Shown: positions 1 to 10,930 of the stretch, in pieces | How the letters are laid out: the number at the start of each line of letters is the position of its first letter | Position numbering within the stretch: the stretch's first letter is position 1 | Origin: Scleroderma bovista | Taxonomy: Eukaryota; Basidiomycota; Agaricomycetes; Boletales; Sclerodermataceae | Length of the DNA stretch: 64,000 nt | Assembly (NCBI GenBank): GCA_037178675.1 | Contig: JAYMGJ010000321.1 | Location: forward strand, 1 to 64,000 | Direction: 5' to 3' | Position numbers and translations under genes: made by a program | Notes under the pieces: generated by a model | The model's database searches: none | Told to the model about the DNA's origin: nothing | Seen by the model: only the letters and a program-made list of their open reading frames with translations

Positions 1-1
1 A

Positions 2-1843
2 GGGGAGCCAGTGCCCATCGGGACAGAGAGTGAAAATAAGAATGTCACCCACCCGGATGAGAGCAACGATGACAGGAGAAAAAAGAAAAGAACCGCTGAC
101 GAAATGCCAAATGGCGAAGTCAGAACGAGTCAAAGACAAAAGAAAACACACGATTACCGTCTATTGGACGACCCTTGGGCAGACAAAGACGAAGCAGGCG
201 AGATGACGAGCGCAATATCCAACGAGATGGTGAATATGACCTCCACTGAGAGAGTTTACGCCGCATCCAGTGAGCCTAGTGTCACACCAGACAATCCGAG
301 AACCTTGCACGAAGCGCGAGAGTCCCCAGACTGGCCGAACTGGGAGAAGGCCATGAAGGCCGAGCTAGATCAGCTACATAAAATGGGTACCTGGGAGTTA
401 GTAGACCCACCAGAAGGACGCACTCCGATCTCAAATAGATGGGTACTCACTAAGAAATATGATAAGAATGGCAACCTACAAAAGTATAAGGCCAGGTTAG
501 TTGCCAAAGGCTACTCGCAGCAGCCAGGAATGGATTATACAGATACCTTTTCCCCGGTCGTGCGCCTCGAAACCATTCGGACCCTGTTGGCATTAGCAGT
601 TGCCGAGAACTGGGAGATCCAGCAGATGGACGTGAAGGGCGCTTACCTAAATGGTACGATCAAAGAAGAAATATACATGCAACAGCCCGAGGGCTATGAC
701 GACAGGACCGGCCGTTTATGCCACTTGATCAAGTCCCTATATGGCCTAAAACAGGCTGGGCGCGAGTGGAACAACGAATTGAACAAACAGCTAGAGTCTT
801 TGGGATGGAAACCTACCATGGTTGATCCCTGCACATACATCAGATGGTTGCAAGAGGGAATTGAAGTCGTGGCCGTATGGGTTGACGATCTGCTGCTTTT
901 TGCGGGCAACGAGAGCCTAATCAACAAGTTGAAACTCGAGCTAAAATCAATATTTGAAATCACTGACCTTGGTGAACCTGCCAAGATCGTTGGCATTGAG
1001 ATCGAAAGGGATCACGAAAGGGGAACAATCATGATTTCACAAAAACAATACATTGAGTCAATTTTACAGAAAGAAGGACTAACAGATGCTCACCCAGTTG
1101 CCGTGCCGATGGACCCCAATGTCCAACTCCAACCCTCTGAAGGGGAGGCACAGGACAAAAGCAATAGTTTTGCGTTGTTAATCAGATCGCTGATGTATCT
1201 GGCCGTGGCGACGAGACCAGACATCGCATATGCCGTATTCAGACTAGGGTCGTATATGGCGAACCCTTCAATGTTGCATTGGGCAGCCGCCAAGTGAGTA
1301 CTGCGATACCTGTCAGGAACCCGGAGCTATGGAATAACATACCAGGCTGCAGGGATAAAACCTGATGAGGCCCAGTTCTTCAGGTGCTCCGACGCAAGTT
1401 ATGCGAATAACGATGACGCTACATCAATTTCTGGGTACGTCTTCAGCATGGGTAGAGGCGCGATCACATGGGGATCGAGGAAACAAACTACTGTGTCCTT
1501 ATCTACAACAGAATCCGAATATGTTGTGCTGGCAGACATGGCCCAGGAAGTCACGTGGCTGCGAAACTTACTAGAAGGACTGGGATATGAACAGCACACA
1601 CCCACTAAGCTCTACGGAGACAATAATGGAGCCATAGCCATAGCCCAGAATCCACAGTACCATAAGCGCACAAAGCACTTTGATACTCGGAACCACTATA
1701 TAAGACAGAAGGTCAAGGAAAAAGTGATAGAGATTGAATATTGTCCAACATCTAAGATGACAGCAGACATATTCACTAAAGCACTACCTAAGCCAAAATT
1801 CCAGATGCATAGGACAGAACTGGGATTCCCCGCGCCAGCTTGA
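2..1843 (+). mobile_element. Ty1/Copia retrotransposon pol, 3' part (reverse transcriptase + RNase H), one internal stop
   Basis: This is the C-terminal part of a Copia Gag-Pol polyprotein; the 5' part, with gag, protease and integrase, lies outside the window. One frame is open from position 2. It holds the RT region (KARLVAKGYSQ, the MDVKGAYLNG block, the catalytic VDDLLLF box near 880-900 and SLYGLKQAGREW), then Copia RNase H (CSDASYA, TTESEYV, YGDNNGA, and a final segment ending in FPAPA). An in-frame TGA at 1295-1297 sits where this family has a basic residue before VLRYLSGT. Both sides are in the same frame, so CGA to TGA is the simplest reading. The polyprotein cannot be translated whole, so the copy is probably dead or recently inactivated. 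The RT and RNase H signatures are clear; the mutation history is inferred. Confidence 0.95.
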
Positions 1844-1850
1844 AGGGGAG

Positions 1851-2069
1851 TGTTGAGGCTGACACAGCCACAAGCCGACACCAGCTATGGCAACAATAGG
1901 AATGATGGGGCACGATTGCCCCATCCCCATAGATCTGTATGAATATATATATAGCTCGAGTAGAATAGGGGAACAGAGAATTGCACGCCCCCATCCTTAC
2001 CTGTTCTGAGTCATATAGCTAAGCTTCTGCTGTGTCCCGTGGACATATATCTCGCACATATTCACCACA
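1851..2069 (+). repeat. 3' LTR of the Copia element
   Basis: The LTR follows the pol stop codon after a short polypurine tract (1843-1850, AAGGGGAG). It begins TGTTGAGG and probably ends ...CACCACA at 2069, giving TG..CA ends and about 219 bp, a normal size for Copia LTRs. A TATA-rich stretch at about 1940-1953 is a plausible promoter. The 5' LTR is outside the window, so the right end and any target-site duplication cannot be checked here. Confidence 0.75.
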
Positions 2070-2427
2070 ATGAGCAATTCAGTTTCTACAATCAAACCTG
2101 GTATGTAAAATGCTTATTTTTGATACAAAGAAGGTTCAGTGAAATTTTTAGGCAAGGTTTATAGGCCAGTTTTTTTGTCCATTTTTTGTACAGCTCTGTA
2201 TTACTAGGTACCTTGCTGTAATTTTCTGTAATCAGCTGTACAGACTGTACAGAGCATGGGTCAGTTTGCTGATGTTTGCTGATGACCTGCCCATGATATG
2301 ATACTACTAGTATGCCAACATGTGGAGGATATTGGCCTGAGTTCATGAAGATATTATTGTGTCCCAGTCTCGCTCTACCACTGTCCATGATAGTAGCACT
2401 AACTAGAAAAGGATCAGTAGCAAGCTC

Positions 2428-3385
2428 TACTATGCTGTACAACAACTTCGGCGCCATGGTCAGTCGGCAGTCACAGAAAAGTCACAGATAGTCATGGGTG
2501 CCGAATGCAAACTCCGCTCGGCACCATGAGACTGTGTAACTACGAATTATATTGGCTATACTGTACTAGGTAGATGGAAAGGTATGACAAGCCTGAATGT
2601 CAGCATTTACACTGGACTGTGGCTGCCCGTCCAACGAGTGGGAATCTTGAGGGAGGAGAGCGGGTCCGTGATACGAAATTCAATGCTTCCGATGTGTGAG
2701 ATGGAGTATTTTGAGTCGGTGCAGAAAGTTGGGTGCGTGCTTCCACTCCAGCTTGGGAAAGCGCCAAAAAAAACTCAATGAAGACACCCTCTTGTGCAGA
2801 TGTCGATATCTGCTGCTTCTATCGTACTTCTTTACAGGCGTGGTGAGTTCCCAACTGGCAGTCACTAAGATTTGTACAAGGTACCTGAAGAAGGTCACAC
2901 TGAGAGCAAAGACATGGAAAGAACAATTGAAACATATATTTTGTGCACTGGTGGCAGCAGAGACCGACAAAGACCATTTGCAAGGCCATTGAAAGCTACC
3001 TGTAAGGCTGTATCCGCGTCTCATAAATGGGATCGGAGGTCGCCTGCTGCTTGCCTTATCAGTCATTACCTCCCTTTAACCTGCGAAGGCGTAGCAATGC
3101 CATCCCCACTCACCACAGCGAGGTGGCTGCGATGGCCAGTGACGTCGGCACCTGCTCACTGTAACTTCAAACTCAGCCAGTCGGCAAGTGACACTTGAGT
3201 GACACAGACGTGACGACCAACTTTTTAGCTATCTCACTCATTTCTGCTTCAATTAGCTTCGTTCGACCTCGCAGCGCCCCCAAAAATGCACTAGATGTAA
3301 TGTAGTTGTGTAGACAATGAAAATTCTGTGTATTTTGTAGAAGTGCCGACTGACCATGGCGCCGAAGTTGTTGTACAGCATAGTA
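2428..3385. mobile_element. Candidate non-autonomous element bounded by a perfect 42-bp inverted repeat
   Basis: Bases 2428-2469 and 3344-3385 are exact reverse complements of each other (42 of 42, read directly). The arms begin TACTATGCTG on the outside and reach CAGTCGGCA towards the inside. They enclose about 870 bp with no convincing coding sequence. CAGTCGGCA occurs again in direct orientation at about 3179, followed by GTGACACTTG, so the interior end sequences look partly repeated. The shape fits a MITE, a foldback element or a deleted TIR transposon. No target-site duplication is obvious outside the arms, so the true ends are uncertain and the superfamily is not assigned. Confidence 0.55.
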
Positions 3386-6300
3386 CTCGTGTGAGTTGTC
3401 AAGGGGAACAACTCAAAACAGGACGTCCAGAAGCGTTCAAGACTCACCTGGGTTGGCAAATTCCCCCATCGACTACGTGGCTAGCCGGCACACATTTGGC
3501 TGTATTAGTTGTGGCGAGATTTAGTTGTATAGAACTTCAGTTCGCGCCTGCAGAGCTCGATATGTAGAGCGAAAGCCCCCGCTATCCTAAGGAATGTGTG
3601 ACGATCAAAGGTTCATTGTGTCCTTCCGACTCAAGCAATGGTCTGCCGGGAAGTATGTCCATATAAGAGTTCCCCGGAACCATTCTTTGCTAGGCTGTCA
3701 TTGGGCAATGATTAACTGGCTACCTGCTCATACACAGGCTTGGTATCCCATTCAGTACAGATAAACAAGAAATGGTTCTGTATAGTAGTAGGCAGGATAC
3801 ACGGAAGTACATACCTCTCTCAGATGGGTCTCTTCTCAGAGGAGACTCATATGGTGGACTGTATAGTCATGGGATACTCACAGTGGGACATTATACTGCA
3901 TAGCAGGGCCTCTGAAAGATCGTGTCAAATCACAGTAGTAGCAAAACCGAGCAGGGCCAGTCCAACGACAGGATGGTGTCACCGCTCTACCCATTGACAG
4001 ACACAGATCAGGGGAAGCTCCACTTTCGATATAATCACACACATTCCCGAAGTTTCCGTGTCCAACTAAAGTTATCGGTTCAAATCCCGAGTAGCGGGAT
4101 CCCATGTAATAGCGAAGGTTCACTTTCCCATGGGGTCATGAGACCGAATACGTACGATGCGTGCTGCAGTCCGGTTCGTCTAGCACCCTACGTAGCGGGT
4201 GGTTCGGTTGGTTCGTGATCGAACCTGCCGTCGAGGCTGATACCGTATCTTACGGCGTGCCTACCTACTTCTTCGAGTATAGGGGCGCCAACCGCCGATC
4301 TCGATGAAGTCTGTGGACACAAAGCGGCCTCGTGATTACAGTAAATGGTCTAGAAGATCCGAAGATTGTTCGCCAGCGCCTGATGTGACTCCAAAGGAGG
4401 CGAGATGAAGGTGACCTAGTATGTTTGCTGCCCACGACAGTCTTCTGCATCATTGGAAGTAGTATGAGGAAGGGATGCAGAAGCCAGATGATGCGACGCG
4501 TTCTGAGTACTAGTGTAAGGATGAAACCTATTTGCCTTCGTTTTCGTATTAAATAGATGTAGAATGAGGTAGAACGGCCCACCTTTCAAGTTCGAGGTCT
4601 CTGTGTTTATGGGCGCCCATCACTTTGGTCGACCTAGAAGAAATAATAGTGGGGGGCAACAACGTTTACCTAACAACCCGCTGGCAACTAGGTAAGGCCA
4701 TAATTAAACTTACATATGCACTCCAGGCACCCAAAAACAGGATCCATTTTGACGCCTTACTAACTCACCATATTTTCAAAGTTTTTAATTATGGTGTGTC
4801 TGGGCCTAGCGCAACTGTTCAGACTGGACACCACACCAGGTATCATTTTTTCCCGGTGTAGGTGTTCCTGCCCATATAGGTTGAAGATCAGTGCGAGACG
4901 TCGGACATTTACATACACCAATCGCGTGAGTAATGCACGTCTGGAGTCGATGACCACGGTGTTGAACCTGGTTGAACACCTTGAGTCTCTTGACACGTGC
5001 TGCGGTGCCAGGATCGAAATGCCTATGACATGGATGGCCGCTGTCAATCATGCAATGTGACAGTCTTTCGGCATGGATCCTACGTTGTGAAGCTTCGGGA
5101 TTTGAGGACCCCTGAAAACTATTTTATTACGTACTCGAGCATATCAGTTATCATGAGTCACATCTGCTTGCGCGCGAAAAGCTTTGTAGGGGCTCAACGC
5201 AACGTCACCCGAAGAATATGAGGAGAACTTCGTCCTCGACACGGGCACTGCATGAATGTTTCATGCGAACTGAAGCGTCAAAAGCAGGCTAGCGAACTTG
5301 AGAAATGGGATGGAATGTGCATTGTATCTATGACCAAGATGAGTCTGGACCAGCGGTACGGAAGGACCGAACGAAGGGTTACCAATGGTCCATAATGACT
5401 ATGCATACGTGATCAGCGCTGACAGCTGACTAAATTTTGGATCCGAGGCGGCGTGTAACTGGATATTGGTAGGTTTCGAGGCATCGTTCTCCTAAATCTG
5501 TCCGTAACATGGGACAATGGGCACCCAAGAACTTTGTGGAGGCATTCCCGTTCCCGATCCATCGAATATGCGTCATTCGAAACACGATGTTTTGGAGCCA
5601 TGACCATCACAGGGGGAACTTCGGAGATCATAAATATCACGATCTCGTCTGGCGGCGCGATTACCATTGTCTGATCCTCTGTGCTCCCCAGAAAAGAGGG
5701 ACTCGACGACCGCATAATCGCCATGAAGGAATCGCAATGGGGCAGGCCCAGAAACAAATACGGACGGAAGTGAACGTCCTCGATTCGTTCGATGAGGCCA
5801 AGTACACATGACATCATTCAAGAGGAAATATCAGATTGGTGTGCAGAATGGCGTAAAACGTTGTGATGGATCACGGTACCAAAAGAGTGCAGCTTACCCA
5901 CCGAGATCATGATGGACAGAAGCCTACGCTTGCTACGTTTTTGAATGGTCGGGAAGTACTCTGATGAGACGGGGACAGGGTAGGGTTTTATGCACTTTGC
6001 TCGGCTATGTTTTGCAAACTCGAAAGGACTTGAGAACGACCCGTTGCAGCCTCAGTCAGGCCAAAGTTGGTTAAGTAATGCCAAGTGCTGAGCATTTGTC
6101 ATAGACATATGAGCAAACACGTGGCTGTACGTGTGGGTACCTGTAACTCAGAAGACGGCAGCTCAGCGCTGAACTACCAAGTTCGCTGTCAGTGTAACAG
6201 AAATGCGACTGGCACGAAGAGTGCTGGTTGGGCCGTGCAAGGCGATGTGTTTGCTGAAATGACGTATCGCGAGAAAGAACCGAGAGAACGGATCGTGGCT

Positions 6301-6676
6301 GACGTTGCCGGGCATTGACAGGTTTTTACTCCGATATACATTTCTTAATCATTGCAACCTTCTACCTTATAATTATCCCACAACTCCACTGGTGTATTTC
6401 CTCGAGTCCCTCTTTTATTCCGTCGGTCATTTCTGCGTCTGCCTAGCAACTGGCCAGCCGACTGCGCACTTTCGTTCCTAGCCAACCGTATTATCGCTCC
6501 TACAACCCCCACTCTGCGTACACTAACGAGTTTCGCTTGCTCGTGCACTCGCTCACTCATCGGTCGCGTTCACGACGACAGCAAATTCTGGACCCCACTT
6601 CATTTCCGCTCCCACCACATCTATAACGACCGTCTTGCTCCCAACCATCCCCGGGGCCTCATTCCTTCCTCACTCC
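3386..6676. other. Long gene-poor stretch
   Basis: No open frame here shows a recognisable family, a consistent exon-intron pattern or an RNA gene. Overlapping short ORFs on both strands around 5413-5821 have no recognisable motifs. The last few hundred bases before 6677 are pyrimidine-rich, as expected for a fungal promoter and 5' leader of the next gene. Confidence 0.5.
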
Positions 6677-8405
6677 ATGTCGACCTCTACTACCACCCAG
6701 ACCGAGCAGCGGGGGTTCCCAAGCCTACCACAATTTGAAAACAACCGCTACTCCAGCGTTCCGAACCGTAGTGCCGACCAGGCTTCGTTGGCGCCAATCA
6801 CCTCAATCACACTCGCTACAGTTCCCCCCACCCAGGACGACGATCATCCCTCTGACCCCATGTATACGAGGTCTGATACTCTCTACAAACGTTCTGGCGG
6901 TCCTCCGGGCACGGTGGGAACCGTGGAGCCTCCCCCCCAAGAGCGTTCTGACGATGGACGACTTCACATTCCCTTGGGCAAGGTCAGAAAGAGTCCAAGG
7001 CGCACGTATTTCGACTACGGCATATCTGCTACGACCGACTTTCACCCGACCTATGATGCAACATCCAACAATTACTCAGAAAAGTCTAGCCGCAATCCCT
7101 CAGCATTGTATTCCATGTATTCGCGCCTTATGCCGTCCGTCACCTGTCCGCCCTCACCAGACCTTCCCTCGCCCTCACATGCCCCCACAACCACCTTTCA
7201 CAATCACGAGAAAGATGTCCCAGCTACCATCACCACTTCACCTCCGACGAGGTCTTTCTTCCACTCTCAACCCTTTTGGCTGGTCCTCTACTTTTGCTTC
7301 AATCTCGGACTCACGTTGTACAACAAAGGAGTCCTCATACACTTCCCATATGCCTATTCCCTCACAGCTATCCACGCCTTCTTCGGTACCATCGGCGGCG
7401 TCTTCCTTCTCCAGGCTGGAGTATTTACACCTGCTAAACTCTCAGTTGCGGACAACCTGGCGTTGGCCGCCTTCAGCGTCTTGTATACCATCAACATCGC
7501 TGTCAGCAATCTGTCTCTCGAAATGGTTACGATTCCGGTGGGTGCTGTCTGCCAAGCTTATTCCTGATAACCGCTCATATCGCTCTTGCAGTTCCATCAA
7601 GTCGTTCGTGCAGCGACCCCCATATTCACTATCTTCCTCTCGATGGTCTTATTCGGTGCTCGCAGTAGTCGACAAAAGGTTGCTTCCCTCGTACCCGTGG
7701 TAGCGGGTGTTGGATTAGCGTGTGTTTTTTTTTAATACCGCTCATATGGTCAATATTCTCACAGTGCACGGACAGCACGTACGGCGATTACTACTGCACT
7801 ACAACCGGACTGGTTCTGACAGTCCTGGGGACACTTTTGGCCGCTGTTAAGACGATCTATACGAGCATCCTCCAGTCGTCGCCGTCACTATCTAATCCAT
7901 CCCATCAATCTTCTTGGCGCCGTTTCATCATTCCTCCGCGCCTTAAATTGCACCCTCTGGATCTGCTCACACGCATGGCGCCCTTGGCATTCGTGCAGTG
8001 CGTGATCCTCGCACACCTCACTGGAGAACTCGACCGCGTGCGCATGTGGAGTGTACATGAGATGACACCCTGGTCATTGACTGTCCTCTGCATGAACGGG
8101 GGAATTGCATTCGGATTGAATATCGTCAGCTTCACCGCGAACAAGATGGCGGGACCGCTGAGTATGACAGTTGCTGGTAAGAACTCCCGCCATGGTGTTA
8201 TTTTTTCCCTTTGCGCTGACCGGGGATACTTTTTCCGCGACCAATAGCAAATGTGAAACAAGTGCTGTCGATAATACTTGCTGTGCTCATTTTTGATTTG
8301 TCAATATCCCTCATGAATGCCACAGGGATCTTACTCACACTAGCAGGCGGTGCCTGGTACGCCGCAGTCGAGTACGGAGAAAAGAAGGCAAGGGGTAAAA
8401 TATAA
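6677..8405 (+). CDS. Triose-phosphate transporter family membrane protein (TPT / nucleotide-sugar transporter type)
   Basis: Model: 6677-7537, 7592-7719, 7776-8176, 8248-8405; 515 aa. A Ser/Pro/Thr-rich N-terminus of about 190 residues, probably cytosolic, precedes a multi-pass region that starts near FWLVLYFCFNLGLTLYNK. Family signatures follow in order: LYNKGVLI, FHQVVRA-TPIF across the first junction, TYGDYY across the second, and the last helices through MNATGILLTLAGG. Each junction restores the family sequence (TIP/FHQ, GLA/TYG, VA/ANVK). The first in-frame ATG is used; an upstream TTG in the same frame is ignored. The family exchanges phosphorylated sugars or nucleotide sugars across Golgi/ER membranes in many fungi, but the substrate cannot be read from sequence. 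The long N-terminal tail is the only odd feature. Confidence 0.9.
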
Positions 8406-9524
8406 GCGGAGAAGGCTACACGGTACTTTTTCTTTCATCCGCTTTCATGTTTGGAGCCTTCGCATCGGAGCTCTGCTATGTGCATCGTTACCTACTTGCT
8501 TTCGTCTCACGTTTTGGTTCAAGACCCTGTATACACTCATCGTTGCACAGTAGATAGTTTAGAAAACAATAGTACCTTGTGTATACCATATTTTCGAGAG
8601 GTGGATAGTGTTTCGACTCGTTCATTACCTTGATACGGCTCCTCTTTTCTTGTGGACTATTTTTACTTTTGCGGTGGTACTAAAAGCTTCCGGGCTCAGA
8701 GTGTACGAATACCTGTATAAATTGACATCAATCCGTGGCTCCTTTCAGCAATTGACAAGCTTGGAATACTCGCGACATGTGGGATTGACAACCGGATATG
8801 TTTCAACACTTCCCACTTCCCATTCTGCATATGTCAGCTCAGATGACAGGAACTATGGCTAAGCTGCTGTTGGCCCTGTATGATGACCATGCAACGAACG
8901 GTTATAATGTAGGTGAGACATGTGAACAGCGTACCCGCCGCATTTGCAGATACGGAAGTAGATGGTCATACGACATTTTAGAGCACGTACGGAGCGATAT
9001 GATTTAATGGGTAGTCTGCAATAAGACTACATTCTTCCCCCACGCATCCTCGGAGCCACAACATCCAGACTTTCGACACTCCAGCAGGAAAAATGATATG
9101 ATACCGAGTTTGCAAGTTCTCCGCACGAGCCCAGAATCTGAGGAATGGGGTGTCTCCAATCCGATGGTGATGATCTGGTGCTCCGGACCTAGCTGACGGG
9201 TAACCATGCCCTGAAATGGGACTTGGAGCTAGAAAAATTGCAGTGATCAGAACGTAGCAGGGATGAAGGAAACTATGAACCCGCGCAGCGTTTCCATTAA
9301 GCCAGCGGCTGGAAAGCGGAGATAAGGGACAACTTTGTTGCAGTTCACTTTCATTGGGCTAGCGCTGCGGTGGCTCCCGTGTTATTCGCATCGCCAAGTA
9401 CTTCAGTCTTCCATGTCCCCAACGACCCGCGCTGTCGGAAACGGGTGCCATTCCCACCAGGATTCCATTGTTTGGAAGCCCTTGAAATTATATTTAATAT
9501 AGTGATTCATAATAGAAGGTTTTT

Positions 9525-9880
9525 GGGCCGTTTGGATTTGGATTTGGGTGCTGGGCCTCGGGCCCGCGTTTTGGCATCGTTTTCGACCTGGTTTTCGATG
9601 CGGTCTGCCTGCACGGGTGGAGTTTCAATTTGATCTACTGCAGGCGAGTGAGCGAGATAGCAGAGATAGTACGTGGAGCTGCAGAAGTCTTCGAACCTGC
9701 CATGGTAGAACTAATTAGTAAGTAGTGAGACGACGAATAAGAATAGAAATGGTGAGCGCTAGAACGAGAGACAAACCCTACGACGCTACTGCGTTTCAAA
9801 CTCAGTGCTGAGCAGAACACGCAGGCAGTTTTTGGATCCTGTCGTGCTCAAATCCAAATCCATAACAAGGGCCGTTTTCT
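9525..9880. repeat. Possible MITE with degenerate inverted ends
   Basis: The left end reads GGCCGTTTGGATTTGGATTTG (9526-9546, first bases approximate). The right end, read on the minus strand from about 9874, gives GGCC followed a few bases later by TGGATTTGGATTTG. Both ends therefore share a GGCC plus TGGATTTGGATTTG block in inverted orientation, about 350 bp apart. The ends are imperfect and no target duplication was identified, so this is only a candidate. Confidence 0.35.
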
Positions 9881-10170
9881 ATTCTGATCACACAATATCC
9901 GATGGTTATGTAAATAATAATGCATCGACTTGCAAATCAGTAGTTATTTAGGCGGTCTCCTACTAGAATTCCCTTGCTTGGAGAGCAAGGGTTCTGGGAA
10001 TACCTTGAGTCGTGAGAATATGTAACTTTTGAAAGTCCTTCCTTTCCTGGCCGAGCGTGTGAATTTGGAATGCGAAGTTGGTTCCGTCCTTCGGCGTTGT
10101 CTAGTATCTTCGTATGTTTGGACTTAGTTATTGCTTCACAATAGCTGTAATTTTGAACTTAGGTCATTCC

Positions 10171-10212
10171 CGTCAAGCAAGGGTTCTGCCGACGCAGGCG
10201 GCATTTCGAGTT
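10171..10212 (+). repeat. 42-bp dispersed repeat, copy 1
   Basis: This segment starts CGTCAAGCAAGGGTTC and ends CATTTCGAGTT. It is identical over 42 bases to 50516-50557, in the same orientation. The flanking sequence is not similar. A related GCAAGGGTTCTG also occurs near 9981-9992, next to a short hairpin (CCCTTGCT/AGCAAGGG). Confidence 0.8.
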
Positions 10213-10645
10213 TGGCAAATCTCTGCAAAATCTCTGTGACAAATCTTTACTAAATATGGTATATTATGTCACAGTAACGGTCACACGCACCCTCTCCCTT
10301 TCAACCTCGAAAATGATTGGGGTTCTTTGAATCCCCCGCCTCTTGGCCGCCATTGCAGTGTATACATTTTCCTTCGCGACACGATCATCGTCGCGATCAA
10401 CTCTCCAAATACTTTCTTGAGAGTATCGCCATGCTATTGGATGCCATCTTATTCTCATGGGAGAGAAACGCGATCCAAATTTACTGGGCGATCCACATTC
10501 AAATCGGTTTCGCACTAGATCGCTTCGTCCAACTTGGGGCCTATTCTCTACAAGCAAGCGTTTCTTACAGCCTCTGGGCCAACTCCGAGTGCTTCTCGGA
10601 CTAAGATGACTTACACATTGGCAAGGTAATCGGTCATATTCAAAT

Positions 10646-10733
10646 CAGTACAGTCGGAAAGGTCATAATGCACTGGGGAATTATACCCGACACACATAGT
10701 CTGTGTATTATGACCCTTGCAACTGTATTGACC
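10646..10733. repeat. Imperfect inverted repeat upstream of the Argonaute gene
   Basis: The left arm at about 10646-10673 ends in GGTCATAATGCAC. The right arm, starting at 10703 with GTGTATTATGACC, is its near-perfect complement. Similarity continues outward through the ACAGT..AAGG part of both arms, for about 27 bp with a few mismatches. It lies about 200 bp upstream of the Argonaute start, so it could be a small MITE or a promoter hairpin. Confidence 0.5.
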
Positions 10734-10930
10734 ATGTTTTCAGACGACTGACTGCACCCTAATGATCCCCTATCTCCTGCCTAGCAGATAAGATAAGATA
10801 ATTTCCGCCACACAGCAGCCGCACGTGCACAGCATCGACGTGGGAGTCATAAGCAAGGATGCTGTGTGGTCGCAGCCTGTACCCTTTGTCCAAAGACACT
10901 CACCATTTACGACACTTGGAGAAGACGAGA

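Larger units (their letters stand above)
8406..10930. other. Intergenic region with small repeat-like structures
   Basis: No supported gene. It contains the candidate inverted-repeat segment at 9525-9880, a copy of a 42-bp dispersed repeat at 10171-10212, and an imperfect inverted repeat at 10646-10733 just before the Argonaute gene. The short overlapping ORFs around 10264-10604 have no family features. Confidence 0.5.

Noticed and set aside
4060..4110. Possible tRNA (GGTTCAAATCCC resembles a T arm)
   Set aside because: No A-box, acceptor stem or anticodon arm can be drawn around it; the T-stem itself has mismatches.
5413..5821. Overlapping ORFs of about 80-134 aa on both strands
   Set aside because: No motif, no splice pattern and no reason to prefer one strand; typical chance ORFs.
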